Assembly: GCA_022579005.1 (NCBI GenBank)
Contig: MU401465.1
Coordinates: 258,012 to 322,011, forward strand
Source of the DNA: Poronia punctata
Taxonomy: Eukaryota; Ascomycota; Sordariomycetes; Xylariales; Xylariaceae
Direction of reading: 5' to 3'
DNA length: 64,000 nucleotides
Under the pieces are notes generated by a model. The model did no database searches and had not been told where the DNA came from. It saw only the letters and a list, made by a program, of their open reading frames with translations. Positions 44,749 through 55,379 of this stretch are shown piece after piece; within the stretch, counting starts at the first letter, position 1, and each line of letters opens with the position of its first letter. The position numbers and the translations under genes were made by a program.

Positions 44749-46317
44749 ATGTCTCGACACGAAAACCCGCATCCTCGCCAGAGATATCACTCTGTACCCA
44801 TCATGGACCAAGTAGAAGACATAGAAAACTACTGTCCCGGCGGTTTCGCCCCCTTATCAATAGGTGATGTCATCGGCGGCGGAAAGTATACGATAGTCTA
44901 CAAGCTGGGCTTTGGCGGAATCGCCATGGTCTGGCTATGCTACGACGAAGAAGAAAGAAAATGGTGCGCCATCAAGGTGAACGCAGACAGTAACTCGACC
45001 GACGACTGCGGCGATCTGGAAGCCATCAGGCTGATGAAAGACAACGGCCTCACCGTTGAAAAACTGGGCGAAAACCACATATTGATGTCTTTCGATACCT
45101 TTTGGGAGTACTCGCCCAACGGGAGACACTTATGTACCGTTATGCCCGTCGTCGGACCTAGGGCACACGATTGGCGGACAGAAGATATGGGAAGAGACGC
45201 CGACAGGATTAATAAGATGTGCTATCAATTGACGCAAGGGCTGAGTTTCCTGCATGAGAACGGCCTTGTACACGGAGATTTCCGTCCACAGAATATACTG
45301 ATGAAGCTAAAGCCAAATTCCCTGGACTTATTATCCAAAGATGACATGTGGAATCTTCTGGGCGAGCCCGCGACGGCGGAAATAAGAACACTCTCGGACA
45401 AGCGGAGCCGACACGCACCCAAGGAAGTCGTCTCTTCCGCATTATGGGAGAAATTCTCGCCAGTCATCACGGACGACATTGCCATTGTCGACTTTGGAGA
45501 AGCTTACCTACCTCACAATCCGCCCGCGCATTTCGGCATACCGAGAAAATACGCTTGCCCCGAAATATTCTTCAAGGCTAGGACGTCGGGACTCGCGAGC
45601 GATATTTGGTCCCTAGGTCTAACTATCCTAGAGTTAAGACTAGATGATTACGGCTCGGATCTTCCCTCGGACATCATACGTTTCCTCGAACGATTCGTAG
45701 GCCCTCTACCCCGCAAATACCGTTCCATAGCCGAGGCGCTGCTAAAAGGGGAGGGTTTGAAAAAAGCAGAGGGGCCGGGCCCGGAGCCCAGCGAGAATTG
45801 TCCTCTTATGGGACCTGTAGACCTCCCCCTCGGCGAGAAGGAAGAGCTAGAATCCGAAAATACCGAATTCAGGGACAGACTCGAGGTCAAAATAGCTTCT
45901 GGGCAGAAATGTTACGGCGAGGCCTTTGTCTCGGGTGACCGTACCGGCAGAGAACGAAAACGTGCTCTTGTCAGGTATCGCTTGCCGGAGGAAGAAGTAC
46001 GCTTGCTCGGCGATCTACTCCACCAAATCCTAAGATATGACCCTAGAGAACGCATCTCTGCTCGAGAAGCCTTTGGGCATCCGTGGTTTCGGAAAAGTCG
46101 GGGCGAAACTGAGACGAAAGACAGACCTGCTACTCCCGATATGGATAACGCGTTGTTGTGGTTTATGCCCAACACTGCAACTGCAACCTCGTGGGCTACA
46201 ATTGCCAAGCTTCTTCTGCTATTTATTTTTTGTCTTGTTTTGAGCATTGGTTATTCCAGCCTGACTGCTTCTAGTTCGTTGGATAGGTGTACGATTACAT
46301 TGATATATATCGCATGA
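44749..46317 (+). CDS. SRPK-type protein kinase with C-terminal membrane anchor
   Basis: Serine/threonine kinase related to SR-protein kinases. Single exon, 522 residues. The N-terminal signature EDIENYCPGGFAPLSIGDVI is typical of SRPKs. Gly-rich loop LGFGGIAMVWL (53-63), ATP-lysine Lys76 in AIKV, catalytic loop HGDFRPQN (175-182), DFG 248-250, the ACPE equivalent at 269-272 and SDIWSLG 284-290. The HRD Arg is Gly, as in SRPKs (HTD/HGD), and the catalytic Asp is kept. A spacer follows the catalytic loop (about residues 185-240), shorter than in classic SRPKs. The last 45 residues hold one hydrophobic segment (AKLLLLFIFCLVLSIGYSSL), suggesting tail anchoring in ER or mitochondrial membrane; this is unusual for the family and not seen in yeast Sky1. 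The start was chosen at the first ATG in frame before MSRHENPHP. Confidence 0.87.
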   Translation: MSRHENPHPRQRYHSVPIMDQVEDIENYCPGGFAPLSIGDVIGGGKYTIVYKLGFGGIAMVWLCYDEEERKWCAIKVNADSNSTDDCGDLEAIRLMKDNGLTVEKLGENHILMSFDTFWEYSPNGRHLCTVMPVVGPRAHDWRTEDMGRDADRINKMCYQLTQGLSFLHENGLVHGDFRPQNILMKLKPNSLDLLSKDDMWNLLGEPATAEIRTLSDKRSRHAPKEVVSSALWEKFSPVITDDIAIVDFGEAYLPHNPPAHFGIPRKYACPEIFFKARTSGLASDIWSLGLTILELRLDDYGSDLPSDIIRFLERFVGPLPRKYRSIAEALLKGEGLKKAEGPGPEPSENCPLMGPVDLPLGEKEELESENTEFRDRLEVKIASGQKCYGEAFVSGDRTGRERKRALVRYRLPEEEVRLLGDLLHQILRYDPRERISAREAFGHPWFRKSRGETETKDRPATPDMDNALLWFMPNTATATSWATIAKLLLLFIFCLVLSIGYSSLTASSSLDRCTITLIYIA

Positions 46318-47214
46318 TAAAATTAGATTAGACTGTATATATATATCCCGCATTTCCCCTAAAACACTGGCACCTGGATTCAGGAGGGCTTGGAATTAGA
46401 GTTCGTATTTACCTAGAGGTATATATAATAAAATTGATGTTGAACATAGCACGTACGACCATAGGATGTAGAGAACGCGGGGTCCCGTCCGCTCCCCCAT
46501 AGCTAAGCTACATACCGCCAGATCAGTAGTTGGGTCGGTGACGACCAGCGAATCCCTGGTGTTGTACGTTTTCCCTTTTTTTTTTTTCTATTCCTTTTTT
46601 CTCTTTATTTATTTATTTATTACAATACGTATATAACTACACTCTCCTTTTATTTTTATGCCTGCCCCTTTTAGCCGCCGGTCCTCAAGATGACTGAGCA
46701 GTAATAACAACATCAAGCAGTTTTCTGTAATTGTAAACTTGACTTAATATACCGGACGACCCGCCTTAACTGCTTGTATACCCCCCTATCTCGTGATTAA
46801 GATATGAATCTCTCTACATTGGATCCATCTAATAACCAGTACATCTTGTATTGTCACAGGTAGCGTCCATGATCACAGTTACAACGGCTTTCCGCCCATG
46901 ACTCTTGAGCTAGAACGGAGAGCCCCAAGCCACAAATACACTAGCCACAATATTACTAATCGTTAATATGTGGCTTATCTCAATAGGCACCTGCACCTGC
47001 ACCTAGGTACTCGCACTTGTACTCGTACAGCTTCTAGGATAAGGTTGTTAACAGCAGCTTACACGACACAACACAACACAACACAATCACCTCCATCAAA
47101 TTTCAAACACCACATCCTCACATCAAACAAACCACCAAAACAACCAATCCCTCACCTCACCTCTAATCTTCACCAACCAACCAACCATTCCCCCGGCCCA
47201 AAAATAAAAAAACA
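46318..47214. other. Intergenic region
   Basis: AT-rich with T12 (46576-46587) and TTTA repeats (about 46604-46620), and ACACA repeats (47064-47086) in the presumed leader of the next gene. No gene seen. Confidence 0.55.
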
Positions 47215-47723
47215 ATGGAATATCCCGACGTCCCCTCCCCCTCCCCCTCGTCATCCTCAACCCCCCCATCCCCAATCCAAGACCGAGCCGAGTCTCCGGA
47301 ACTCCCACTCACGATGATGGCCTCTACAGTCCTGACATCCCTACCGCGCGACGCTTCCTCAGCCCTGGCAAGCGCGGGCGGGTTTGATCAAGACCGCGTC
47401 CTGGTACGGTTTAGACCGATAGGTTCAGCGCCGCAGTTGAAGCGTGAGGTGCGCAAGATCAGCTCGTCGCAGAAGTTCGAAGCCATCGTCTCGTTCTTGC
47501 GCAAGACGTTGGGTGTCGGGGGTGCAGAGGGGTTGTTCCTTTATGTGAATAGTGCGTTTGCGCCTGCTTTGGATGAGATTGTGGGGAATCTACATCGGGT
47601 ATGTATACACTTCTTTTTTACATCATGACTTCCGAGCACTGACGGAAGTGAAAAAAAAAGTGTTTCAAGGATTCAAACGATCATCTAGTCGTCGCCTATT
47701 CAATGACGCCAGCTTTCGGATGA
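47215..47723 (+). CDS. ATG12: Autophagy ubiquitin-like protein ATG12
   Basis: Ubiquitin-like modifier conjugated through its C-terminal glycine to Atg5 to form the E3-like complex for Atg8 lipidation. Two exons, 47215-47598 and 47661-47723, 148 residues. The N-terminal 45 residues are Pro/Ser-rich and disordered, as usual. The ubiquitin fold covers VLVRFRPIGSAPQLKRE to LFLYVNSAFAPALDEIVGNL. Exon 2 supplies the essential C-terminus CFKDSNDHLVVAYSMTPAFG, ending in Gly as required for activation by Atg7. The 62-nt intron has gtatgt at the donor. Its acceptor follows nine A rather than a pyrimidine tract. Without exon 2 the frame would run into a wrong tail. It is convergent with panB, 177 bases apart. 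Confidence 0.95.
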
Positions 47724-47900
47724 ACCTTGTTCTTAAACCGTTTTTATCATCTCCCTTATATCTTCTTGGTGTATGCCTTTATAAATTCTATTAATGCCAA
47801 GCCAAACGCCGTCGCCGATGCACTCATCCATCCATCCATACAAACCGGGGGAAGGGTCAAACTCTAATAACACCACTAAAAAGAAAATGGGCCAAACCTC

Positions 47901-48993
47901 CTAAACTTTATTTATTTCCTCTATAAATGCGTCAAGTTCCTCCTTGGGAATCGGATATGTATGCTCAGGCGCGGGGTATTGCCGACTCTTGACCTCATCC
48001 CTGTAGGTTTCGATGGCACGGAGACTCTCGGCCCAGACATTGCCATATTGTTTGACGAATTTCGGGATGAAGCGACCGGGCGGAAAATTTCCCGACATGT
48101 CCACCTGCACGAGAACCTGGCCGGAACACCCGTTACCCGCGCCGATTCCGATAGTGGGGACCGAAAGCTTCTCCGTGATGATCCGGGCCACTTCGGCAGG
48201 GACGGCTTCGAGAACCATGGCAAAACACCCGGCTTCTTGCACTGCGAGTGCATCCTCGAGCACACTCAACGCGCCCTTGACAGTCTTGCCCTGGACCCTA
48301 AACCCGCCCAATGAGTTCTGACGCTGGGGTGTTAGCCCGACATGGGCTAGCACAGGGATGCCGGCTTGTGTAATCCTTTTGATGGTGGGGGCCATCTCTT
48401 TGCCGCCTTCTAATTTAATGCCTTGAACGCGGCCTTCTTTCACGAAGCGGATAGCCGTGGCAAGGGCCTGTTCAGGCGAGATCTCATACGATCCCATAGG
48501 AAGATCACCAATCTTGTCAAGAGTCAGTCGGACATTCGATGAAGGATGAGACGAGCGGACTTACAGTAAAAGCACCCTTGGTGGCCCTTGCAACTGATTT
48601 GCAATGTAATAACATATCATCAACCGTGACCTCGCTCGTGTCGTTCATGCCCAAGGCGACCATAGCCAAGCTATCGCCGACAAGGATCATATCCATGCCG
48701 GCGGCGTCGGCGACATGGGCACTGGGGAAGTCATGGGCAGTCATCATGGTAATTGGCTCACTTTTCTTATACATGGACCGGAGCGTGCCGACCGTCACTT
48801 TCTTTCTGGGAGGGTCCGATGACGTGCCAAGGGGCGAATGCGAACTCCATCTCAGCTGTTGCTGGTGTTGACATTGATATCGAGGCGACGACGACGACAA
48901 GGGTTGAGCCACCGTTAGAGGCATGCTAGATCTTATACCCCGATATAGCAATAAGCTGGAGACCCTTGTCCCTTTTGAAGCCATGGTTTTCAA
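47901..48993 (-). CDS. panB (ECM31 orthologue): Ketopantoate hydroxymethyltransferase (mitochondrial)
   Basis: Adds a hydroxymethyl group from methylene-THF to alpha-ketoisovalerate, the first committed step of pantothenate and coenzyme A synthesis. Two exons, 48993-48565 and 48512-47901, total 346 residues. The 52-nt intron (gtaagt/caag) joins KGAFT to IGDLPMGSYE. The N-terminal 60 residues are Ser/Arg-rich without acids, a likely mitochondrial presequence. Motifs: MMTAHDFPSAHVADAAGMDMILVGDSLAM with Mg-binding Asp, VQGIKLEGGKEM, PVLAHVGLTPQ and the catalytic Glu region FAMVLEAVP, then IGIGAGNGCSGQVLV. Start may be either of two close ATGs (48993 or 48984). Confidence 0.95.
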
Positions 48994-49844
48994 AGGTTAA
49001 ATTGAAACGGGAAATACGCAAAAGACGAATTTAATTTTTGCTGGCTTGAGTGGTAAAAAACGCAGTCTGGTTCGTGATCAACAGAATTATTTTTCTTTCT
49101 TTCCCCCCCTTCTTCGCGGAACTTTTGCGCTCCTTTTATGTTTCGGTCATGATAGTTTTTGCTGCGTATAACTGAGTCTCGGCGGTGTTTTTTTACTGCA
49201 GTGTTGGAAATGGGTAATAAGCTGACTTGAGCCAGTGGGGGTACGTACCTGGACTAAACTACCCTTTTTTTCAATTCCGAGGCATTCGGTTATGAGGTCA
49301 GCGGGTTCTTTTGTGGCTGGAATGGTGTGGCTTGAAAGCGAAACGAAACGTCACTTGGACCCGAATACGGAAGGGATTTGTCTGGATTGGGGAATTTCCC
49401 GATATTGATTGATTGATCAATTACACGTATTTCCACAGAGTCGAAGAAAGTGTCGGGTCTGGTTTCATGATCCATGATATGAATGTTAGGATGTCGGGAA
49501 GCTGTTTAGGTAAGTTCTCGTACTCGTATACCACATCGTCGTTCCTTCTCATTACTAAATTCCATGATATCACTACTTACTGCTATTTGCTCTTTCCCCT
49601 TGCGACAGGTATTTGTTAAGGTTAGACAGCTGGAAAGGGGCAGCCACATGCAGATTATTGTCGATTCTAGGTACCTTAGTACTCGTAAAAGATGCATGCA
49701 TGAACTTGCTGTGTCATCTATCTCCGCGCTGTGTAACGGGTAAAGCAGTGTGGTGTTTTCCCCGTCACTAGGTAAAGAAGTATTCATCTATGTGTCTAAG
49801 CTACCTAGTGTAAGACAAGTCTGTGAAGGGTTCAAATTTCACCC
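48994..49844. other. Intergenic region
   Basis: Promoter of panB and 3' flank of the kinase-like gene. No gene seen. Confidence 0.55.
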
Positions 49845-51214
49845 TCACGCATCGAAAAGCAATCTCCCCAACAACCTCTCAATAGCGGCATCCGACTCCT
49901 CCGCCTCCCTCCCAGGAAACTGTCTTGCTGTCTTCATAACGCCCCTATGTGCCTCCCTGACCATATTCGCAATAGACGGACGTTGGGCATAATCATGTGC
50001 CATGGAAAGGGCCATCAAGTTCACAAAGTCGGGGTCGAGATGGGGGAACATGTCCATGTCGGCTGAGAAAGGTAGGATGTCACTTGCGCCTGTGACGATG
50101 CCGTTCCAGTTGCAGTATTGCCCGTCTGCTTCGGGGTTTATGAGGAGGATTATTGCCTTTTTTTTTTTTTTTCAGTTGTGAGGTAAGTAGGGAGGTAGGT
50201 GGTATGGAAGGAAGGAGGTGGGTGTGTAAGAGGAGGAAGAAAAAGGACTTACTTCGAGAACTGCATATACGTTTTTTTCCAGAGACTCGTTGACGTCTTG
50301 GGCCTGGGTTGCGAGGCCCATGTCGATGATCTTTAGTTGTGGCGTCAAGGCATCTTTGAAGGTGTTGTGTTAGTTAAGTGACTTACTGTCCTGTTCACCA
50401 GACACAGTCCATCTTAGGTAGGATTGAAAAAAAAAAAAAAGAAACTGACCCTCAATCACGGCAGGATTCACATCCCCCAACATGATATTCCCCATATGCA
50501 AATCATTATGCAGCACCGGACCCCCCAACAACGCCGTCCTCGCCCTATCAGCCGGATCCTCCAACATGGGGCGCGCACCCCTAGGTCCATCGGAAGGATA
50601 CGCCAGCGCGACACACGCTCTCAAGAGACACAGCAAGAACCTCCACAGCAGCCTATTAGGCAATACAACGGGCGGATCTTGCTCGTTCATCTTCTTATAC
50701 ATCCTATCTAGCGACCCGTTGGGCAGATACTCTAGCAACAACGCCGGACCACCGAGAACGCCCAATGTATCAAAGATGTGGTCCTGCGGACTGGGGAATA
50801 GCGACGTGGCAATGTCGAATATGGACCGGATCCGCGTCGGGTTGAAATGTGCGAATTCCGGATTCCGGTATTGCGACACTTCTTCGCAGTAGGCAAGTAA
50901 TTGCACCATGTGCGAGTCGCCGCGGAATTTCTGTTTTGTGTTCCTTCGTTAGCCAACTTTACCCCCCCCAAAAGGGACTTATATCAAGACCAGTAGACCT
51001 TTGTATAATCCATCTCATTAAAAATATCTTCCCAAGCTTGCCGATCAAGCATGCGCTTCAGCACCACGTGCTTCGGAGAGTAATGGCCGGAGGGTTCCCG
51101 CATGGTCAATAATGCAGCCAAACCGTAACACCCCGTTCCGAGAAGTTTTTCGTATCGCCATATCGGCGAGGTGTCGAAGACCCTTCTTAGCTGGCCGGCT
51201 AACTGTTCGGCCAT
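49845..51214 (-). CDS. Kinase-like protein, fungal family
   Basis: Protein-kinase-fold protein, 369 residues over four exons: 51214-50999, 50930-50450, 50353-50253 and 50156-49845. All phases agree. The Gly-rich loop is GTGCYG (26-31) and the ATP-lysine is in VVLKRML. The catalytic loop is HNDLHMGNIML, keeping the catalytic Asp and Asn. The metal-binding motif is DMG (IIDMGLA) rather than DFG, which may still be active. The C-lobe ends with DPDFVNLMALSMAHDYAQRPS. The intron before exon 4 ends with 15 A directly before its AG, and the intron before exon 3 has T14 after the donor. Such short divergent kinases form a lineage-specific fungal family with unknown substrates. Confidence 0.83.
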
Positions 51215-53084
51215 GATGTGAAAAAACCAAACCGGGGGAAGAATCGCACCGAGTCGAAGCTCACGACACGAGATGAAAACATAACTTCTTGACGGTCATC
51301 CATCCATGTGATAATACCACACTCTCTACATGTTCAATATTATCCGCATCCGGAAAGAGTGCGTCGCCGACTCCTTTGTTAGTATAAGGCAAAAGTCATA
51401 CCTTGGATAAATGAATGAATGAACCTAACTAGACACAGGGCACTAAGTAAACAAAGCCGTCAGTCAATCTGCGCATACCATGGTCGAGGGTGGAGAAGAA
51501 CAATGCGTTGACTTGATTTCATAGCTCATGATGGTGTTTATAAGTTATAGGTGACTCTGCGTCAACCGCAACATTGCGCCAGACCCGACGCATCGATATT
51601 CCGAGGAGTTACCGCATAGCCCGGGCCATCATATCCCATCTCATAAACAGGCATATGCGATTGCGAAAGGCCTAGTCGGTATTGGCTGTGCAAGGCAATG
51701 GTAAAAAAAAGATACCCTTCTCAAATAAGAGAGAAGAATGTCGGCTCTGTAGTTTAAACTTTAATGTCTTGTCCCCTTCGATATCTTGCCCACTCCCTTT
51801 CTTTCGCCTTTCGCCTTTCGGTGAATCTAGGTAGATGGTACCTAAGCAGACAACCAATCTACGAGTACCGCAGCGCTAGTTAACTGTACAATCATCAAAA
51901 GTATCTCAATCTGACACCTAGTGCTGAAAAGGCCAAGACGGCAGGGCTCCAAAGGCGAAGGATTACCTACCTACACTACCCGGACCACCTTTCTTTCGGG
52001 CCGTTAGGTGATGCAGAAGGTACGGTACCTACTAGGTACTTAAGTAGTGTAAGTCGATAATAGCATGCCCTATTGTATAACTGCGACCTGACACCTTTGT
52101 GAACGTACCTATATCTGGAGCTTGTTAAATTGTCAAATCCATTGCGGTCATGGCAAGTTATAACCAAACACTCCGGAACGAAGAAAAGAGATCGCAACAC
52201 GAGCACCAAATAGGTATCTTGCTGGCTTAGACTAGGTAAACCTAGGTTAGTCGATGATAAATATAGGATGGGATCACAACCTAATCTATTCGCCCTGTAA
52301 CTGTGGGGTAAGAACAATCCTACCTTTAACAGCAGCCGACCACTGATATCTTGTCTTCTGTTTTATCTTTTAGCCTTCACTTGGATCGTTTCCATTAATA
52401 AGCCTTAACTTCAGTCCGAAGACCCTACTCGTATTCCTCCCTTGGGACGACTAATGCAGGTTCATGCAGGAGACAACGAGCCGCAACGAGACTAGACGCG
52501 TCGGGGGTGAGGATCCAAGCGCGGCGTGGGATTGGGGGATTTCTTCCCACCGTCGATCCTGATCTGAACGGTGCTGGCGCTTCCACTTTTATAGGAAGTT
52601 GCAATCTTTTGAAAGAGAAATTCTAATGCCGGGCGGGGGCTACCGACACGGTATAATCGCATATACACGATGGATGCCGTTCCTTCAATCTACCAGGCTC
52701 ACCGGGCAGTGACCAGAGTGTTAAAACACCGCTACGGAAAGGTCACCGAGTCCCAAAAGCCCTCAAATGCAATTATTGAAATAAATGATTGCCTTAGACA
52801 GGGAATACCAGGATCCAGTACTAGACAACCAGGATGTTATATGTAGGCAACGGCCGCTAGCTGTCGCCAGCACCGGCTTGGCCGTTATTTGAATGGATGC
52901 TGATGTCGGTACAAGCCGGTTCTGGTTGGGTCGTACAGCATGAATCCCAAGAAAAAGAATGTCTGGGGTATGACCATCTTTATACATATAAGGCCGTGAC
53001 GATCACCCATTTGTTCCGAACGAGTACCGGTGCATCTCTCGATATAGGTAGTTGAAGGACGGCGACTAGATATTACAATAGAAT
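51215..53084. promoter_or_regulatory. Divergent intergenic region, 1.87 kb
   Basis: No gene supported. It contains CCTA/TAGG motifs near 51965-52040 and upstream sequences for the BBE-like gene. No clear TATA identified. Confidence 0.45.
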
Positions 53085-55379
53085 ATGTTTTCACGAGCGT
53101 TAAGTCTAGCCTGCGCCGCAGGCTTGGTGCTCCATACCCGCGCTGCCGCACCTTACTGCCTCGCAGGAGAATCTTGCTTTCCTGATGAAGCTACGCTGAG
53201 CGCATTCAACGAGAGCGTAGATGGGGCCCTCATAAAGATCTCGCCGTACGGCGCTGCCTGCTACAAAGACACCTACGATGCCGACGAATGCAAAAGATTA
53301 GCCGACACCAAGGAGACCAACGACTTCAGACAGACTCTGCCAGGTAAGACGAGCAATAGGTGACGTCACAACCTATTAGACCATTGCTGACTTGGACAAA
53401 AAGGTGGTGTTATGTACACCAACTTGGAGCAGATTTCCGACCTTGGATGCCCGGTTCCGGACGCGAATGAAGACGAGTCTGCACCCGCCGCCATTGAGTC
53501 GGAATGCTCTCTGGCCAACACGCCTTCGTATGCCGTCAATGTTACGTCCACGCAGCAAATCGTCGAGACGGTCAAGTTTGCAGCGAAACACAACCTGCGC
53601 CTCCGCATCAAGAATGTAAGAGCGTGTTGTATCATCGGATGTCTAAACTTTAGCCTGATGCTAACTTTCCCGTTTGTAGAGCGGCCATGACTACAGCGGC
53701 CGATCATCCGGTGCCGGTGCTTTGTCCATTTGGACCCGTCACCTCACTAGCACCGAAGCTGTCTCTGATTTCGTCCCTAAAGGCTGTTCTTCTGATGGCC
53801 ACGACGTTGTTGTCGCCGGATCGGGTGTCAACGTCGAAGAACTGTACGACTGGGGCGCAGAAAATGGCAAGGTGACAATCGGTGGCTACACCACCACCGT
53901 CGGTGCGGCTGGCGGTTATATTCTAGGCGGTGGGATGGGTGAGACAAGCAATCACCTTTCGGTTCTACCCGGCCTAGACCTAGCTAACGCCGTTTTGCAT
54001 AGGACCTCTTGCCCCCTGGTTTGGTCTGGGAGTCGACAGTAAGCATATTTATATGCCGTTCGACTGGTGCTTGCTAATGATATCATTTAAGATCTCGTCC
54101 AAATCGAGGTAGTCACGGCAGATGGCCAAGTAAAGATTGCGAATGAGTGCGAAAACAGTGACCTGTTCTGGGCTGTACGTGGCGGCGGCGGTGAGAAAAG
54201 CCCCATGTCATATTGTGGCTTTGTTAACTCGTTCGCGAGCTGATTCGTGCATGACAGGTGTCTTCGGAGTAACGACTCGGATCTGGTTGAAGGCGCACCC
54301 TGCCTTGGCGGCAGTAAACACTGTTGGTGGTCAAGTTGGCTGCGAAGACACCGAAGCCTATGGCCGTCTTATTAACAGTCTAGTCGATAACCAAGTCTCT
54401 CTCCGTGACCTCGGCCACACCGTAAGTTGATGGAATAACTTTTTGACTGCGAACAAGAAGTATCTGACTCTGGCGACAGGGTATCTGGGAGTCGAGCGGC
54501 GAACAACTCGGCATGGCTCTTATCAATATCGTTGCTTACCAAAACGAGGATGAAGTTAAGACTGCCGACGAGACGCTTGCCGAGGTGACAGAAGTGGTCG
54601 GTGTCGACGGCTGTACTCCCGCGCTCAAAGCGTCCCAATTCACTGGCTCTGCCTCCTGGAACGAGGCCTACCAGGGTGTTGTTTGGCCGGTCGCCCAACC
54701 CGCGAGCAGAGTCGGCGTCAACCTCCAAGATTATAGCCGATTGGTTTCAAACGATGCCATCAACGACGAGGAGCAGAGACAGCTTATCAAGGACACCATC
54801 CTTTCACTTCCTGCCGAAATTCCTTTCATCTGGCAGAACAGTACGTCCAACCCCGGGTTGAGAGGTTTTATTAGAGTTGAGGCCGACGGTTGACCCTATC
54901 AATGACAGACTGTGGAAGCGAAGCGAACAAGGTCGCCAAGGATGCCGTAAGCTGACTCCCCGCCCTGTCCCCGTGTATCGGTACAACCTGTCTGGTCACT
55001 AACCTATTGTTCAGACTGCTGTCCACCCCGATTGGCGTGACTCGTTTGCCTTTATTGACGTCCCGTAAGTTGACCAAGCATGAAAAAAAGGAACGGATAC
55101 CGGCCGTCGAACCCATTACTAATAAATTGCCCTTGCAGAATTTTCGGGCCTTGGAGTGGCTCAACGGCAGAGCAGAATGCCACAGGAATTGAGACGGAGA
55201 AAAATCTCACAGCTGCCTTTGGCACAACACAATACTACAACGAGCAGTTTGTCAGTGAGAATTGGCAGCGAGATTTCTTCGGATCAAACTACGAGCGTCT
55301 TCTAGAGATTAAGGATGCTGTTGACCCTGAGAGAGTCTTCAACTGCCCGCTCTGTGTAGGAAGCGAAGACGGATACTAG
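53085..55379 (+). CDS. Secreted FAD-linked oxidase, BBE/PCMH type
   Basis: Extracellular flavin oxidase of the berberine-bridge/sugar-oxidase class. Ten exons: 53085-53343, 53404-53615, 53680-53938, 54003-54038 (36 nt), 54092-54190, 54258-54421, 54480-54840, 54909-54946 (38 nt), 55015-55064 and 55139-55379, giving 572 residues. It starts with a signal peptide (MFSRALSLACAAGLVLHTRA). The FAD-binding PCMH domain includes SGHDYSGRSSGAGALSIW, whose His160 is the expected covalent flavin site, GGYTTTVGAAGGYILGGG, then GPLAPWFGLGVDN and WAVRGGGGVFGV. The C-terminus ends FNCPLCVGSEDGY, the usual BBE C-terminal cap. Many Asn-x-Ser/Thr sites suggest glycosylation. Substrate (alcohol, sugar or alkaloid precursor) is unknown; no biosynthetic cluster surrounds it. 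Exon junctions are all phase-consistent; small exons could be misplaced by a few bases. Confidence 0.9.
53361..53368. promoter_or_regulatory. CRE-like palindrome TGACGTCA
   Basis: Consensus site for bZIP/Atf1-type factors, inside the first intron of the BBE-like gene. Function is speculative. Confidence 0.35.
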
